Below are positions 1-8,764 of a stretch of DNA of 64,000 nucleotides, in pieces (position 1 is the stretch's first letter; every line of letters starts with the position of its first letter). Origin of the DNA: Arsenophonus nilaparvatae (GTDB lineage: Bacteria > Pseudomonadota > Gammaproteobacteria > Enterobacterales > Enterobacteriaceae); NCBI RefSeq assembly GCF_000757905.1, contig NZ_JRLH01000016.1; one strand, 5' to 3'. A program made the translations under genes and the position numbers. The notes beneath the pieces are model-generated. The model had not been told where the DNA came from. It saw only the letters and a list, made by a program, of their open reading frames with translations, and ran no database searches.

Positions 1-35
1 TAATAAATAATAAATAATAAATAATAAATAATAAA
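1..35. repeat. 7-bp tandem repeat, five perfect copies of TAATAAA
   Basis: Five uninterrupted copies of the heptamer TAATAAA fill the first 35 bases, and the array may continue left of the window. It lies about 48 bp upstream of the RpiR-type regulator. It is pure A/T and puts TAA stops in every forward frame, so it is not coding. Copy-number change by slippage could alter the spacing or bendability of an upstream regulatory region, but that is inference. Confidence 0.85.
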
Positions 36-82
36 ATAGGAATAATTTATCATAATTATTTTAATCTGGTGATCCGAATATT

Positions 83-967
83 ATGAATAGTCTTCAGTAT
101 AGTATGGCCATATTGAGTAAAATTTCATGGTTGTTACCTCAGTTAGCGTTAAATCAGCAGAAAATCGCCACCTTTATTCTTGAACAACCACAAGCGGTAT
201 TACTGCTTTCATCACAACAAATAGCGGAACAAATAGGTGTCAGTCAATCAGCAATTGTTAAATTTAGCCAGAAAGTTGGTGTCAAGGGATTTCCGGCTTT
301 AAAACTGGCTATTAGTGAAGAGTTAGGACGTAAGCAAGTACTTACTGAGCAATCACATAAAGTTATTCATAATCAGATTGCCAGTAACGATAGTTTGATG
401 GTTATTGCACAGAAACTGGCGCAAGAAAAAATTGATTCGGTTACCGAAACAACTCGGCGAATTAATTATCAAATTTTTAACAAAGTTGCCACATTGGTCA
501 ATCATGCCCAAAGAGTACAAATTGTTGGCATTGGTGGGTCAGGATTAGTGGCAAAAGATCTCTATTATAAATTGCAAAAAATAGGTATTACTACTCTTGT
601 TGATTTAGACCACCACGTTCAAATAACAACAGCGCTAACTCTTACTGCAAAAGATATTCAGATTGCTATTTCATTTAGTGGGAAGCGAAAAAATATTTGC
701 GAAGCGGCAGCAATAGCTAAGCAGCAGGGAGCGAAAGTAATTGCCATTGTTGGTAATAAACAACAGACACCATTAGTGCAGTTAGCTGATTATGTATTGG
801 AAAGTATCGCTGGTGAAAATGAATGGCGAAGTTCGTCAATTTCTTCTCGTGCCGCCCAAAATACGTTGACCGATTTGTTATTCCTGGCGCTATTACAAAA
901 ACGGGAGGTAAAAGCCCGTTCATTAATCATAAATGCCCGTTTAATGATCAACAAATTAGATGAATAG
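83..967 (+). CDS. yfhH: RpiR/MurR-family transcriptional regulator, YfhH-like
   Basis: A 294-residue protein with the RpiR-family layout. An N-terminal winged helix-turn-helix spans about residues 41-74 and includes SSQQIAEQIGVSQSAIVKFS. A C-terminal SIS sugar-phosphate-binding domain covers about 137-265, with a GIGGSG loop. Within the family it resembles E. coli YfhH best (shared VSQS.VVKF and KGFPALKLA.SE patterns, and TDLLF.AL near the C-terminus) rather than HexR or MurR. Such proteins usually control sugar-phosphate or amino-sugar genes; the effector here is unknown. In E. coli yfhH is near acpS, not yheS, so the location differs. The start is the first ATG with only a weak upstream TGGTGA; an internal ATG seven codons later (104) would also preserve the domain. 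Family assignment is firm, the yfhH name is likely. Confidence 0.8.
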   Translation: MNSLQYSMAILSKISWLLPQLALNQQKIATFILEQPQAVLLLSSQQIAEQIGVSQSAIVKFSQKVGVKGFPALKLAISEELGRKQVLTEQSHKVIHNQIASNDSLMVIAQKLAQEKIDSVTETTRRINYQIFNKVATLVNHAQRVQIVGIGGSGLVAKDLYYKLQKIGITTLVDLDHHVQITTALTLTAKDIQIAISFSGKRKNICEAAAIAKQQGAKVIAIVGNKQQTPLVQLADYVLESIAGENEWRSSSISSRAAQNTLTDLLFLALLQKREVKARSLIINARLMINKLDE

Positions 968-1065
968 TGACTGACGGCACGATGAGGCTAAGCGTAGCCT
1001 CATTAATGCCAGCTGCGCTTAGTTAAGTTTTATTATATTGTTAAAAAAATCTGTCTTGAATCGAA

Positions 1066-3000
1066 TTATGCCTGACATTCGAACTCTTTTATCATATTTT
1101 CCAGAGTTTCTTGCTGTGCTAGCCACTCGGTTTCGGTTTCCTCTAATGTCGATTTTGTTTCAGTTTGCTGTTTTAGGTAATTATTGAGTTCAGATTTACG
1201 ATTGTGGTTATAAATATCACTATCAGCCAGTTTTTGTTCAATTTGAGCTAATTGATTAGATAGATTTGTGATCTTTTGTTCTAATATTGATAACTGTTTT
1301 CTGATTGGCTGCGTGCGTTGGCGGAATTCTGCCTCACGTCGTTTTTGTTCTTTACGATCTTGGGCAGTTAAGTTAGCTGATAGCATCTTATCTTGTAACT
1401 GTTCCTGACGAATTTGTTGGTGCTGTTGTTTATTCTGTTCGGTTAACCATTTTTGATAGTCGTCCAGATCACCAGCAAAAGGCTCAACCTGACCTTGATG
1501 AATGCGATAAAATTCATCTGTTGTTGAGCGCAGTAAATGGCGATCATGGGACACAACAATTAAGGCACCATCAAATACAATCAATGCTTCTGTTAATGCC
1601 TGTCGCATATCCAAATCTAGATGGTTAGTTGGCTCATCGAGCAGCAGAAGATTGGGCCGTTGCCAGACAATCAAGGCTAATACTAACCTCGCTTTTTCCC
1701 CGCCGGAAAAATGCATACATGGCTCATTTACTTTGTCGCCTTTAAAGCCAAAGCCACCAAGATAGTCGCGCAAATGTTGTTCAGTTTCTTGCGTAGCAAG
1801 GCGGTAAAGATGTTGTAATGGCGACTCATCCATGCGCAGATAATCTAATTGATGTTGTGCGAAATAACCGAGTTTAATGCCTTTCGCTAAGGAAATTTCC
1901 CCCTGTTGGGGTAATAGATCACCAGCCAGTAACTTGATTAAGGTTGATTTACCTGCCCCGTTACGGCCGAGTAAACCAATTCTTGAGCCGGGAACCAGAT
2001 TGAGTTTAATTGATTTTAAGATTACTTTATCGCCGTAGCCAGCGCTAACTTTTTCCATTTTAAGCAGGGGATTAGGTAAACAATCTGGTGCTCGAAACGA
2101 AAAGTGAAATGGGTTATCAATGTGGGCGGGGGCAACTAGTTCCATACGCTCTAACATTTTGATCCGGCTCTGTGCCTGTTTAGCTTTTGTTGCTTTATAA
2201 CGAAAACGATCAATATATTTTTTTAAATGGTTAACTTTTTCTTGTTGGTTTTCGTAAAGTGCTTGTTGTTGCGCCAGTTTAGTCGCTCTTTGTTGCTCAA
2301 AGGAAGTATAATTACCGGTATATTCGAATAAATTTTCTTGTTCGATATGCAGCACTTTGTCAATGATAGGATCGAGAAAATCTCTATCATGGGAAATCAG
2401 GATCAGAGTGCCGGTATAATTTTTAAGCCATTTTTCTAACCAAATAACCGCGTCTAAATCTAAATGGTTAGTTGGTTCATCAAGTAATAATAGATCAGAA
2501 CGACAAATTAAAGCTTGTGCCAGATTTAGTCGCATCCGCCATCCGCCGGAAAAGGCGCTGACAGGTTCATCTATTTGTAATGGTGAAAAACCTAAACCAT
2601 GTAATAAACTAGCAGCATGAGCGCGAATACTCCAAGCATTGATAGCATCCAGTTGACCATGTATTAATGCAATAGCATGGCCATCATTTTTGTCATTTGC
2701 TAGTTGTAGTTGTTTTTCTAATTTGCGGTATTCGTGATCGCCATCAATCACATATTCAATGGCGGATTTTTTTAGCGCGGGTGTTTCTTGATTGACCCAA
2801 GCGAGAGCCCAAGTTGTTGGAAAAGTAATGCTTCCTGCTTCAGGTTGCATGTCACCTTTGATTAACGAAAATAGAGTCGATTTTCCACAGCCATTTTTGC
2901 CAATTAAGCCCACTTTTTGGCCTGGTGTGATAGAAGCTGTTGCACTGTTTAGTAAAACCCGAATACCACAGCGCATTTGTAGCGAAGAAAATACAATCAT
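1066..3000 (-). CDS. yheS: ABC-F family ATPase YheS
   Basis: A 644-residue soluble ABC-F protein (E. coli YheS is 637). It carries two ATPase cassettes: Walker A GKNGCGKST near residue 34 and GRNGAGKST near 347, signatures FSGGWRMRL and FSGGEKARL, and two copies of LLLLDEPTNHLDLD. A basic linker rich in K/R/Q separates the cassettes, and a charged coiled-coil tail occupies about 540-640. ABC-F proteins bind the ribosomal E site and act on stalled or paused translation; they have no membrane domain. YheS has been linked to relief of nascent-chain arrest in E. coli. It is divergent from kefG as in E. coli, so the 115-bp gap should hold promoters for both. The track length and both ends agree with the family. 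Confidence 0.97.
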   Translation of the reverse strand: MIVFSSLQMRCGIRVLLNSATASITPGQKVGLIGKNGCGKSTLFSLIKGDMQPEAGSITFPTTWALAWVNQETPALKKSAIEYVIDGDHEYRKLEKQLQLANDKNDGHAIALIHGQLDAINAWSIRAHAASLLHGLGFSPLQIDEPVSAFSGGWRMRLNLAQALICRSDLLLLDEPTNHLDLDAVIWLEKWLKNYTGTLILISHDRDFLDPIIDKVLHIEQENLFEYTGNYTSFEQQRATKLAQQQALYENQQEKVNHLKKYIDRFRYKATKAKQAQSRIKMLERMELVAPAHIDNPFHFSFRAPDCLPNPLLKMEKVSAGYGDKVILKSIKLNLVPGSRIGLLGRNGAGKSTLIKLLAGDLLPQQGEISLAKGIKLGYFAQHQLDYLRMDESPLQHLYRLATQETEQHLRDYLGGFGFKGDKVNEPCMHFSGGEKARLVLALIVWQRPNLLLLDEPTNHLDLDMRQALTEALIVFDGALIVVSHDRHLLRSTTDEFYRIHQGQVEPFAGDLDDYQKWLTEQNKQQHQQIRQEQLQDKMLSANLTAQDRKEQKRREAEFRQRTQPIRKQLSILEQKITNLSNQLAQIEQKLADSDIYNHNRKSELNNYLKQQTETKSTLEETETEWLAQQETLENMIKEFECQA

Positions 3001-3116
3001 ATAAACCGTATCTTGATAATATATTAAATCATTTATAATTTTAAAGAATATAAATGGCCTTTGGTGTGTATGTTAACTAAAAATTGTGCTTCTGGCACGC
3101 TTTTGAGGAGCTAATT

Positions 3117-3665
3117 ATGTCGCTACCACCCAAGATTCTCATTATCTATGTCCATCCTGAACCTACTGAATCTGTGGCGAATAAGATGCTCATTGAATAT
3201 GTTCAGGATTTAGACAATGTTGTGATCCATGATTTATATGGCACTTATCCGGACTATTTTATTAATGCCAGTTATGAACGGAAGTTGCTTTGTCAGCATG
3301 AAATTATCATTTTTCAGCATCCGCTTTATACCTATAGTTGTCCATCTCTTTTGAAAGAGTGGTTTGATAGAGTATTAACGCGAAATTTTGTTTGTGAGCA
3401 AAGTAAACAACTTAAAGGCAAATATTGGCGTTCGGTTATTACTACCGGAGAGCCTCAGGAAGCTTATCAATATGGTGGTTATAACCGTTTTCCGTTAACT
3501 GAATTGTTACGTCCTTTTGAACTTATTGCTTTAATGTGTGAAATGCAATGGTTATCACCGGTGATTATCTATATGGCAAGAAGGCAGTCGCTTGAAGACA
3601 TGCAGGAGTGTGCAAAAGCCTATCGTGATTGGCTAAAATCACCCTTAGAGCATGGAGGTTTATAA
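3117..3665 (+). CDS. kefG: KefG, ancillary protein of the KefB potassium efflux system
   Basis: A 182-residue flavodoxin-fold (NAD(P)H-quinone-reductase-like) cytoplasmic protein. It binds KefB and is needed for full efflux activity. Family blocks seen are HDLYGTYPDYFI, FQHPLYTYSCPSLLKEW, YWRSVITTGEP and a C-terminal YRDWL. I chose the ATG at 3117 because GAGGAG lies 9 bp upstream and the protein then begins like E. coli KefG. A longer frame from a TTG at 3084 has no ribosome site and reads through that Shine-Dalgarno sequence. kefB follows after two bases, so the pair is translationally linked. Confidence 0.96.
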   Translation: MSLPPKILIIYVHPEPTESVANKMLIEYVQDLDNVVIHDLYGTYPDYFINASYERKLLCQHEIIIFQHPLYTYSCPSLLKEWFDRVLTRNFVCEQSKQLKGKYWRSVITTGEPQEAYQYGGYNRFPLTELLRPFELIALMCEMQWLSPVIIYMARRQSLEDMQECAKAYRDWLKSPLEHGGL

Positions 3666-3667
3666 TT

Positions 3668-5467
3668 ATGGAAGAATTTAGTTCATTCCGTTCTATTATG
3701 ATATTCCTATTGGCGGGTGTCATTATGGTACCTATTGCCCAAAAAATTCGGCTAGGGGCGGTATTAGGATATTTATTAACTGGTATTGTCATTGGGCCAT
3801 TTGTGCTGGGGTTTATCCGAAATGTTGATGAAATTATGCATTTCGCTGAATTAGGCGTGGTTTTTTTGATGTTTTTAATTGGCTTGGGACTTAATCCAGT
3901 TAAATTATGGACATTAAGGCGTTCAATTTTTGTTGTTGGCACCGCTCAGGTGATCATAACAGCCGCACTATTTACCGGTTTACTGATTATTATTCATTTT
4001 TCTTGGCAAGCAGCACTAGTTGGTGGGCTAGGTTTAGCGATGTCATCAACGGCAATTGCCTTACAGATTATACATGAAAGGAACATGAGTAATGCAGAAA
4101 GTGGGCGATTGGGTTTTTCTGTCTTACTTTTTCAAGATATGGCAGTGATCCCGATATTGGCACTTATTCCATTTCTTGCCAGTGGAACGGCTGATAACGA
4201 TTGGTATCGAATTGGACTAAAAGTGGTTGCCTTTGTTGGTTTATGGGTAGGAGGGCGCTATTTATTACGGCCATTATTTCATCTGGTTGCTAAGTCAGGT
4301 ATTCATGAAATATTTACTGCCGCTTCGTTGCTTGTCGTATTAGGTGCGGCTTTTTTTATGGAAAAACTCGGCTTTTCTATGGCGTTGGGCACATTTATGG
4401 CGGGTGTACTACTGGCTGATACTGAATTTCGTCATGAGCTGGAGATCACGATAGAACCTTTTAAAGGTTTGCTACTCGGTTTATTTTTTATTTCTGTTGG
4501 CATGTCGCTTAATTTAGCCATCCTTTGGTCACATTTATTAGAAATAGTCTTCGGTGTTGTGATCCTGGTAATATTAAAATTTGCTATTCTCTATATTTTA
4601 GGTTGGCTAGCGCGGGTGCGTCGTTCTTCACGCCTACTGTTTGCTGGCGTATTGAGTCAGGCTGGTGAATTTGCATTTATTATCTTTTCGACCGCTATTA
4701 ATGTGAAAGTAATGAGTAACGAGCAAATGTCGCTGTTATTAGTTATTGTTACTTTATCTATGATGACAACGCCACCGATGATGCAGCTAATCAGCAAATT
4801 ACTGACTCACTGGTACAATGTGCGTAATGAGCCGATTGAAAAACCTTTTGTTGAGGATACTGATCCACAAGTTATTTTGGTAGGGTTTGGACGTGTTGGC
4901 CAAGTTGTAGGTCGTTTATTAATGGCCAATAAAATTCGTATTACGGTATTAGAGCAAAATGTCAGTGCAATTTATACGATGCGACGCTTTGGCTATAAAG
5001 TTTATTATGGCGATGCGCAAGATTTGCAATTACTGCGATCGGCCGGAGCGGCGAAAGCCAGCGTGATTGTTATTACCAGCGATAATCCGGAAGAAGTGAT
5101 GGGGATAGTTCATTTATGTCAGGCTAATTTTCCCAATCTTCATATCATAGCAAGAGCACGAGGACGTTTTGAAGCGCATCAATTACGAGAAAATGGTGTG
5201 ACCGATTTTTGTCGAGAGACATTTGTCAGTGCGCTTGAGATGGGCGAAAGGACATTGATAAATCTAGGTATACATCCCCATCAGGCTCACCGAGCAAAAC
5301 AGCATTTTCGTCGACTAGATGTTAAAATATTTAAAGAAAATTCGCCTAAAGCCGGTGAGGGTGAGATTGGCCAAGCGACTCGAATCAAAGAAGCGCGTAG
5401 AGAGCTTGAAGAATTGTTTGAAATAGAAATAACGCAAGAGCGTGGACAACCAAAAAGTTGGGATTAA
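3668..5467 (+). CDS. kefB: KefB, glutathione-gated potassium/proton antiporter
   Basis: A 599-residue inner-membrane CPA2 antiporter (E. coli KefB 601). The first 380 or so residues form about twelve hydrophobic segments with the conserved LFQDMAVIP and GLLLGLFFISVGMSLN stretches. From about residue 398 a cytosolic KTN/RCK domain begins with a Rossmann motif GFGRVGQVVGRLL; it binds NADH and glutathione adducts. KefB is held shut by glutathione and opened by electrophile adducts, acidifying the cytoplasm for protection. The ATG at 3668 is chosen because GGAGG ends just upstream at the end of kefG. An in-frame upstream start would overlap kefG by 39 bp and add non-homologous residues. Confidence 0.96.
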   Translation: MEEFSSFRSIMIFLLAGVIMVPIAQKIRLGAVLGYLLTGIVIGPFVLGFIRNVDEIMHFAELGVVFLMFLIGLGLNPVKLWTLRRSIFVVGTAQVIITAALFTGLLIIIHFSWQAALVGGLGLAMSSTAIALQIIHERNMSNAESGRLGFSVLLFQDMAVIPILALIPFLASGTADNDWYRIGLKVVAFVGLWVGGRYLLRPLFHLVAKSGIHEIFTAASLLVVLGAAFFMEKLGFSMALGTFMAGVLLADTEFRHELEITIEPFKGLLLGLFFISVGMSLNLAILWSHLLEIVFGVVILVILKFAILYILGWLARVRRSSRLLFAGVLSQAGEFAFIIFSTAINVKVMSNEQMSLLLVIVTLSMMTTPPMMQLISKLLTHWYNVRNEPIEKPFVEDTDPQVILVGFGRVGQVVGRLLMANKIRITVLEQNVSAIYTMRRFGYKVYYGDAQDLQLLRSAGAAKASVIVITSDNPEEVMGIVHLCQANFPNLHIIARARGRFEAHQLRENGVTDFCRETFVSALEMGERTLINLGIHPHQAHRAKQHFRRLDVKIFKENSPKAGEGEIGQATRIKEARRELEELFEIEITQERGQPKSWD

Positions 5468-5493
5468 CATAAGATTAATTAGCGAGAAAGTGA

Positions 5494-5697
5494 ATGTCTG
5501 TAATACGTAAAAGATTCATTGCTGGCGCTGTTTGTCCTAAGTGCCAATCTCAAGATACGCTGATGCTTTGGCAAAAAAATGCATTTGATTACCTTGAATG
5601 TAAAAAGTGTCACTATAGGCAATCTCAGACAGTAGATGGATCTGATAGTCATATCAAAGATAAAAATTTGCAAATAGAAATTTTTACTTTGAAATAA
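5494..5697 (+). CDS. yheV: YheV, small zinc-ribbon protein
   Basis: A 67-residue protein with two CxxC knuckles (CPKC near residue 15 and CKKC near 36), typical of the YheV family (66 residues in E. coli). Its function is unknown; the cysteine pairs predict a single bound zinc. It starts 26 bp after kefB with GAGAAAG upstream of the ATG and keeps the E. coli position between kefB and slyD. The C-terminal tail has diverged. Confidence 0.92.
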   Translation: MSVIRKRFIAGAVCPKCQSQDTLMLWQKNAFDYLECKKCHYRQSQTVDGSDSHIKDKNLQIEIFTLK

Positions 5698-5787
5698 AAA
5701 TAATGTTTTTTATAAGTTTCAATACAGCTGTACTTTTTTTTTGTACAATCGGGAAAATTTTTTATCCACGACGTTGTAGGAGATGTA

Positions 5788-6342
5788 ATGAAAAAAGTAG
5801 CGAAAGATTTAGTGGTGAGCCTGGCTTATAAAGTGAGAACAGAAGATGATGTATTAGTTGATGAGTCGTTGGACACTGCGCCACTTGATTATTTGCATGG
5901 TCGTGGTTCTTTGATTTCAGGTTTAGAAAAGGCACTCGAAGGACGCAGTGTCGGTGAACATTTCGATATTGAAATCCAAGCTGATGACGCTTATGGTCAA
6001 TATGATGAGAATTTAGTTCAACGTGTACCAAAAGATGTTTTTGTTGGTGTTGATGAGTTACAAGTTGGTATGCGTTTCTTAGCTGATACCGATATGGGCT
6101 CAGTACCGGTAGAAATTACCGGTATTGAAGGTGATGAGGTTATCGTTGATGGTAATCACATGTTAGCTGGTCAGAATTTAAAATTTAATGTTAAAATTAT
6201 CGCGATCCGGGAAGCTACTGAAGAAGAATTAGCGCACGGCCATGTTCATAGTGAGGATGGTCGTGAGGGTGGTTGCTGTAATGGTGAGCATCATGGTGAT
6301 AAAGGGTGTTCTCATGGACATGGTGGTTGTGGTTGTCATTAA
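5788..6342 (+). CDS. slyD: SlyD, FKBP-type peptidyl-prolyl isomerase and metallochaperone
   Basis: A 184-residue cytoplasmic protein (E. coli 196). Residues 1-70 and about 130-150 form the FKBP prolyl-isomerase domain, split by the insert-in-flap chaperone domain (about 75-125, around QRVPKDVFVGVDEL). The last 30 or so residues are rich in His, Cys and Gly (ends GGCGCH) and bind nickel and other metals for hydrogenase and urease maturation. The tail is shorter than in E. coli. An AGGAG at 5778 precedes the ATG. The upstream stretch contains TACAAT at 5744, a plausible -10 box. Confidence 0.97.
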   Translation: MKKVAKDLVVSLAYKVRTEDDVLVDESLDTAPLDYLHGRGSLISGLEKALEGRSVGEHFDIEIQADDAYGQYDENLVQRVPKDVFVGVDELQVGMRFLADTDMGSVPVEITGIEGDEVIVDGNHMLAGQNLKFNVKIIAIREATEEELAHGHVHSEDGREGGCCNGEHHGDKGCSHGHGGCGCH

Positions 6343-6372
6343 GTTGGCATAATAATCACCTAGACTGAAATA

Positions 6373-6404
6373 AATCAGCGAGAAAATAGGCTCGCTGATT
6401 TTTT
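6373..6404 (+). terminator. slyD intrinsic terminator
   Basis: Arms AATCAGCGAG (6373-6382) and CTCGCTGATT (6391-6400) pair perfectly over 10 bp around an 8-nt loop and are followed by TTTT. The hairpin sits between convergent slyD and slyX and could stop transcription from both sides. Confidence 0.85.
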
Positions 6405-6410
6405 GATTGC

Positions 6411-6632
6411 TTAATAGTGTGGTGGTGGAGTTTCTTCATTAATTGGCGCTAATGGTGATGATTGTGTGGCTTTTAATCGTTCAGTAACCAGTTGCATATG
6501 TTCTTTTAATTTAACCATTTCAAGTTGTTGTTCGACAACCACTTGATTAAGCGCTTCAATAGTGATCTCTTGAAAAGATAATTTACTTTCCAAATCTTCT
6601 AATCTTTCTTCATATTTTTTAAGTAAATCCAC
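6411..6632 (-). CDS. slyX: SlyX family coiled-coil protein
   Basis: A 73-residue protein, almost entirely heptad coiled coil (LxxxLSFQEITIEAL pattern), ending in the conserved ETPPPHY tail. E. coli SlyX is 72 residues and its role is unknown. It is convergent with slyD and divergent from fkpA, as in E. coli. An AGGAGG-like sequence (read on the minus strand at about 6640-6645) lies upstream of the ATG. Confidence 0.95.
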   Translation of the reverse strand: MDLLKKYEERLEDLESKLSFQEITIEALNQVVVEQQLEMVKLKEHMQLVTERLKATQSSPLAPINEETPPPHY

Positions 6633-6858
6633 TTGAACCTCCTGTCGGGAGTGAAATACATAGATTGGATATTCGATATAATGCCTACTGATAAAGCCTT
6701 AGAGAAGTTTTTTCTATTATGATTTAGCTGGTAACTTCTTTTTATTGGCCTGGTTTAACTATATTTAATCCCTTAACTTATTGTATTATCTCGCAGTTGA
6801 TTAGCTAATACACTTTACTATGACTGATTAGGAATAATAAACATAATTGGAGAATTGA

Positions 6859-7596
6859 ATGAAATCATTATTTAAAACAACTCTTTTAGTGACGTCTTTG
6901 TCTATGTTGCTAAATACCTCGCAAGTATTCGCTGCTGATGCAAATAAGAAATTTGATAATGAAGATCAGCGTAGCGCTTATGCATTAGGGGCTTCGCTGG
7001 GTCGTTACATGGATAATTCTTTAATGCAGCAAAAATCTATCGGTATTAATCTTGATAGGCAACAGCTTTTAGCTGGCGTACAGGATGCGTTTATTAATAA
7101 AAGTAAACTTAATGATCAAGAAATAGAAACAACCTTAAAAGCACTTGAAAAAAGAATACAAACTGCAGCCCAGCTAAAAATGGAAGAAGAGAGTAAAAAG
7201 AATGATAAATTGGGTGATGATTATCGAGCTAAATATCTTAAAGAAGAGAAAAGTGCAGTAAAAACAAAAAGTGGATTAATTTATAAAATTGAAAAACCAG
7301 GCCAAGGAGCAAAACCAACAGATAAAGATACTGTCGTGGTAAATTACGAAGGTCGTTTAATTGATGGCTCAGTATTTGACAGTTCTTATAAGCGTAATGA
7401 ACCGTTAACAATTGCGCTTGATTCAGTGATCCCTGGTTGGACCGAAGGTTTGCAACAATTGAAAAAAGGCGGCAAAATTCAACTTATTATTCCACCAGAA
7501 TTAGGTTACGGAAAATCTGCAGCAGCGGCAATTCCAGCAAATTCAACTTTGATCTTTAATGTTGAGTTATTAGATATCAAACCGGCTAAGAAATAA
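6859..7596 (+). CDS. fkpA: FkpA, periplasmic FKBP-type prolyl isomerase/chaperone
   Basis: A 245-residue exported protein (E. coli 270). Residues 1-25 form a signal peptide with two lysines, a hydrophobic core and an FA|AD cleavage site. The helical N-terminal half dimerises and carries chaperone activity. The C-terminal FKBP domain (about 135-243) shows VFDSSY, VIPGWTEGLQ and LIIPPELGYG. It speeds proline isomerisation and prevents aggregation of envelope proteins; in E. coli it belongs to the sigma-E stress response. A GGAG lies 7 bp before the ATG. It is shorter than the E. coli protein mainly at the N-terminal domain and C-terminus. Confidence 0.96.
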   Translation: MKSLFKTTLLVTSLSMLLNTSQVFAADANKKFDNEDQRSAYALGASLGRYMDNSLMQQKSIGINLDRQQLLAGVQDAFINKSKLNDQEIETTLKALEKRIQTAAQLKMEEESKKNDKLGDDYRAKYLKEEKSAVKTKSGLIYKIEKPGQGAKPTDKDTVVVNYEGRLIDGSVFDSSYKRNEPLTIALDSVIPGWTEGLQQLKKGGKIQLIIPPELGYGKSAAAAIPANSTLIFNVELLDIKPAKK

Positions 7597-7611
7597 TTGA
7601 GAGACAAAAGA

Positions 7612-7634
7612 GGCAGAGTTAAACTCTGCCTTTG
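7612..7634 (+). terminator. fkpA intrinsic terminator
   Basis: GGCAGAGTT (7612-7620) and AACTCTGCC (7622-7630) form a strong hairpin directly after fkpA, followed by TTT and further T-rich sequence. Confidence 0.8.
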
Positions 7635-8055
7635 GCTTTCTTATATATCAAGGATAGTCGAGATTTATTTATATTAATTTATGATGAGTGGCAATATAAA
7701 TGCGGTAATAGAAATTGCGCATTATCAATAAATACATCGAATATAATTTAAAGTATTTTTATAAATGTTAATATTATTCAATTTACTTAATGTATTATTA
7801 GCAGGTTTTTTTGTGATTTTTGTCTAAATTAAATGATTAAGTTACTTTTTTGTTTATGTCCTGTGAGGCAGGCCAAAGGTCTGACACGAGATCCCTTGAC
7901 GATCGGTCTTTGTGGTTTTAACGTCTTAGATTCTTTTTACCGTAAGTTTAGCGTATTGATGATTGCTAAATAAATTGCACATTAATAATAAGATCGGTGT
8001 TTACTCACATAATCGTTTAATAAAGTTTCGTCAATATGTAGAGGATGGAGTCTGA
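7635..8055. other. Long fkpA-yheO intergenic region, no gene recognised
   Basis: About 420 bp without a credible reading frame. Most is very AT-rich, but 7857-7915 is distinctly GC-rich and contains a promoter-like TTGACG (7896-7901) with a weak TAACGT 17 bp downstream. A ribosome site (GAGGATGGAG) precedes yheO. The GC-rich patch could be part of the yheO 5' untranslated region or a small RNA; nothing in it matches a motif I know. Confidence 0.5.
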
Positions 8056-8760
8056 ATGTCTAACCTATTATATTCTAATGATAGCTGTGATAATGATTTA
8101 CTGGATGATCAACCGTTTGATGGTGTTGATTACGCGATTTTGACATCTTATGAATCGATGGTTGACGGTTTGGCTATGTTAATTGGTGGGCATTGTGAAA
8201 TTGTTCTTCATTCACTTGAAGATTTAAAATGTTCAGCGGTCAGAATAGCTAATGGTGAACATACAGGCCGTAAGATTGGTTCACCAATTACCGATTTAGC
8301 TTTACGTATGCTACATGATATGACCGATATTGATTCCAGTGTATCGAAAGCTTATTTTACGCGCGCAAAAAGTGGCGCCTTAATGAAATCAGTCACTATT
8401 GCTATCCGTAATCCCAAACGGCGAGTTATTGGTTTACTTTGTATTAATATGAATTTAGATATGCCATTTTCTGAGATAGTCAAAACATTTGTGCCGGAAA
8501 AAAACCATGAAGTTGCTTCCAACGTTAATTTTGCCTCTTGTGTTGATGATCTTGTTGCTCAGGCATTGGAATTTACCATAGAAGAAGTTAATGCTGATCG
8601 CAATGTGCCAAATAATATGAAAAACAGACAAGTCGTGCTCAATTTATATGAAAAAGGAATTTTTGATATTAAAGATGCGATTAATCAGGTTGCTGATCGT
8701 TTGAATATTTCTAAGCACACTGTTTATCTCTATATACGGCAGTTTAAAAGTGGTGAGTAA
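8056..8760 (+). CDS. yheO: YheO-family PAS/HTH transcriptional regulator
   Basis: A 234-residue protein (E. coli YheO 240). An N-terminal YheO-like PAS domain covers about 25-135 (ILTSYESMVDGLAMLIG, VIGLLCINMN). A C-terminal helix-turn-helix covers about 190-232 (DAINQVADRLNISKHTVYLY). The same architecture is found in DauR regulators. The target and ligand are unknown for YheO. It sits immediately upstream of tusDCB as in most enterobacteria, four bases apart, so the four genes are probably cotranscribed. Confidence 0.95.
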   Translation: MSNLLYSNDSCDNDLLDDQPFDGVDYAILTSYESMVDGLAMLIGGHCEIVLHSLEDLKCSAVRIANGEHTGRKIGSPITDLALRMLHDMTDIDSSVSKAYFTRAKSGALMKSVTIAIRNPKRRVIGLLCINMNLDMPFSEIVKTFVPEKNHEVASNVNFASCVDDLVAQALEFTIEEVNADRNVPNNMKNRQVVLNLYEKGIFDIKDAINQVADRLNISKHTVYLYIRQFKSGE

Positions 8761-8764
8761 ATAA

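Noticed and set aside
3084..3116. TTG-initiated extension of KefG
   Set aside because: It would translate through the GAGGAG ribosome site of the ATG at 3117.
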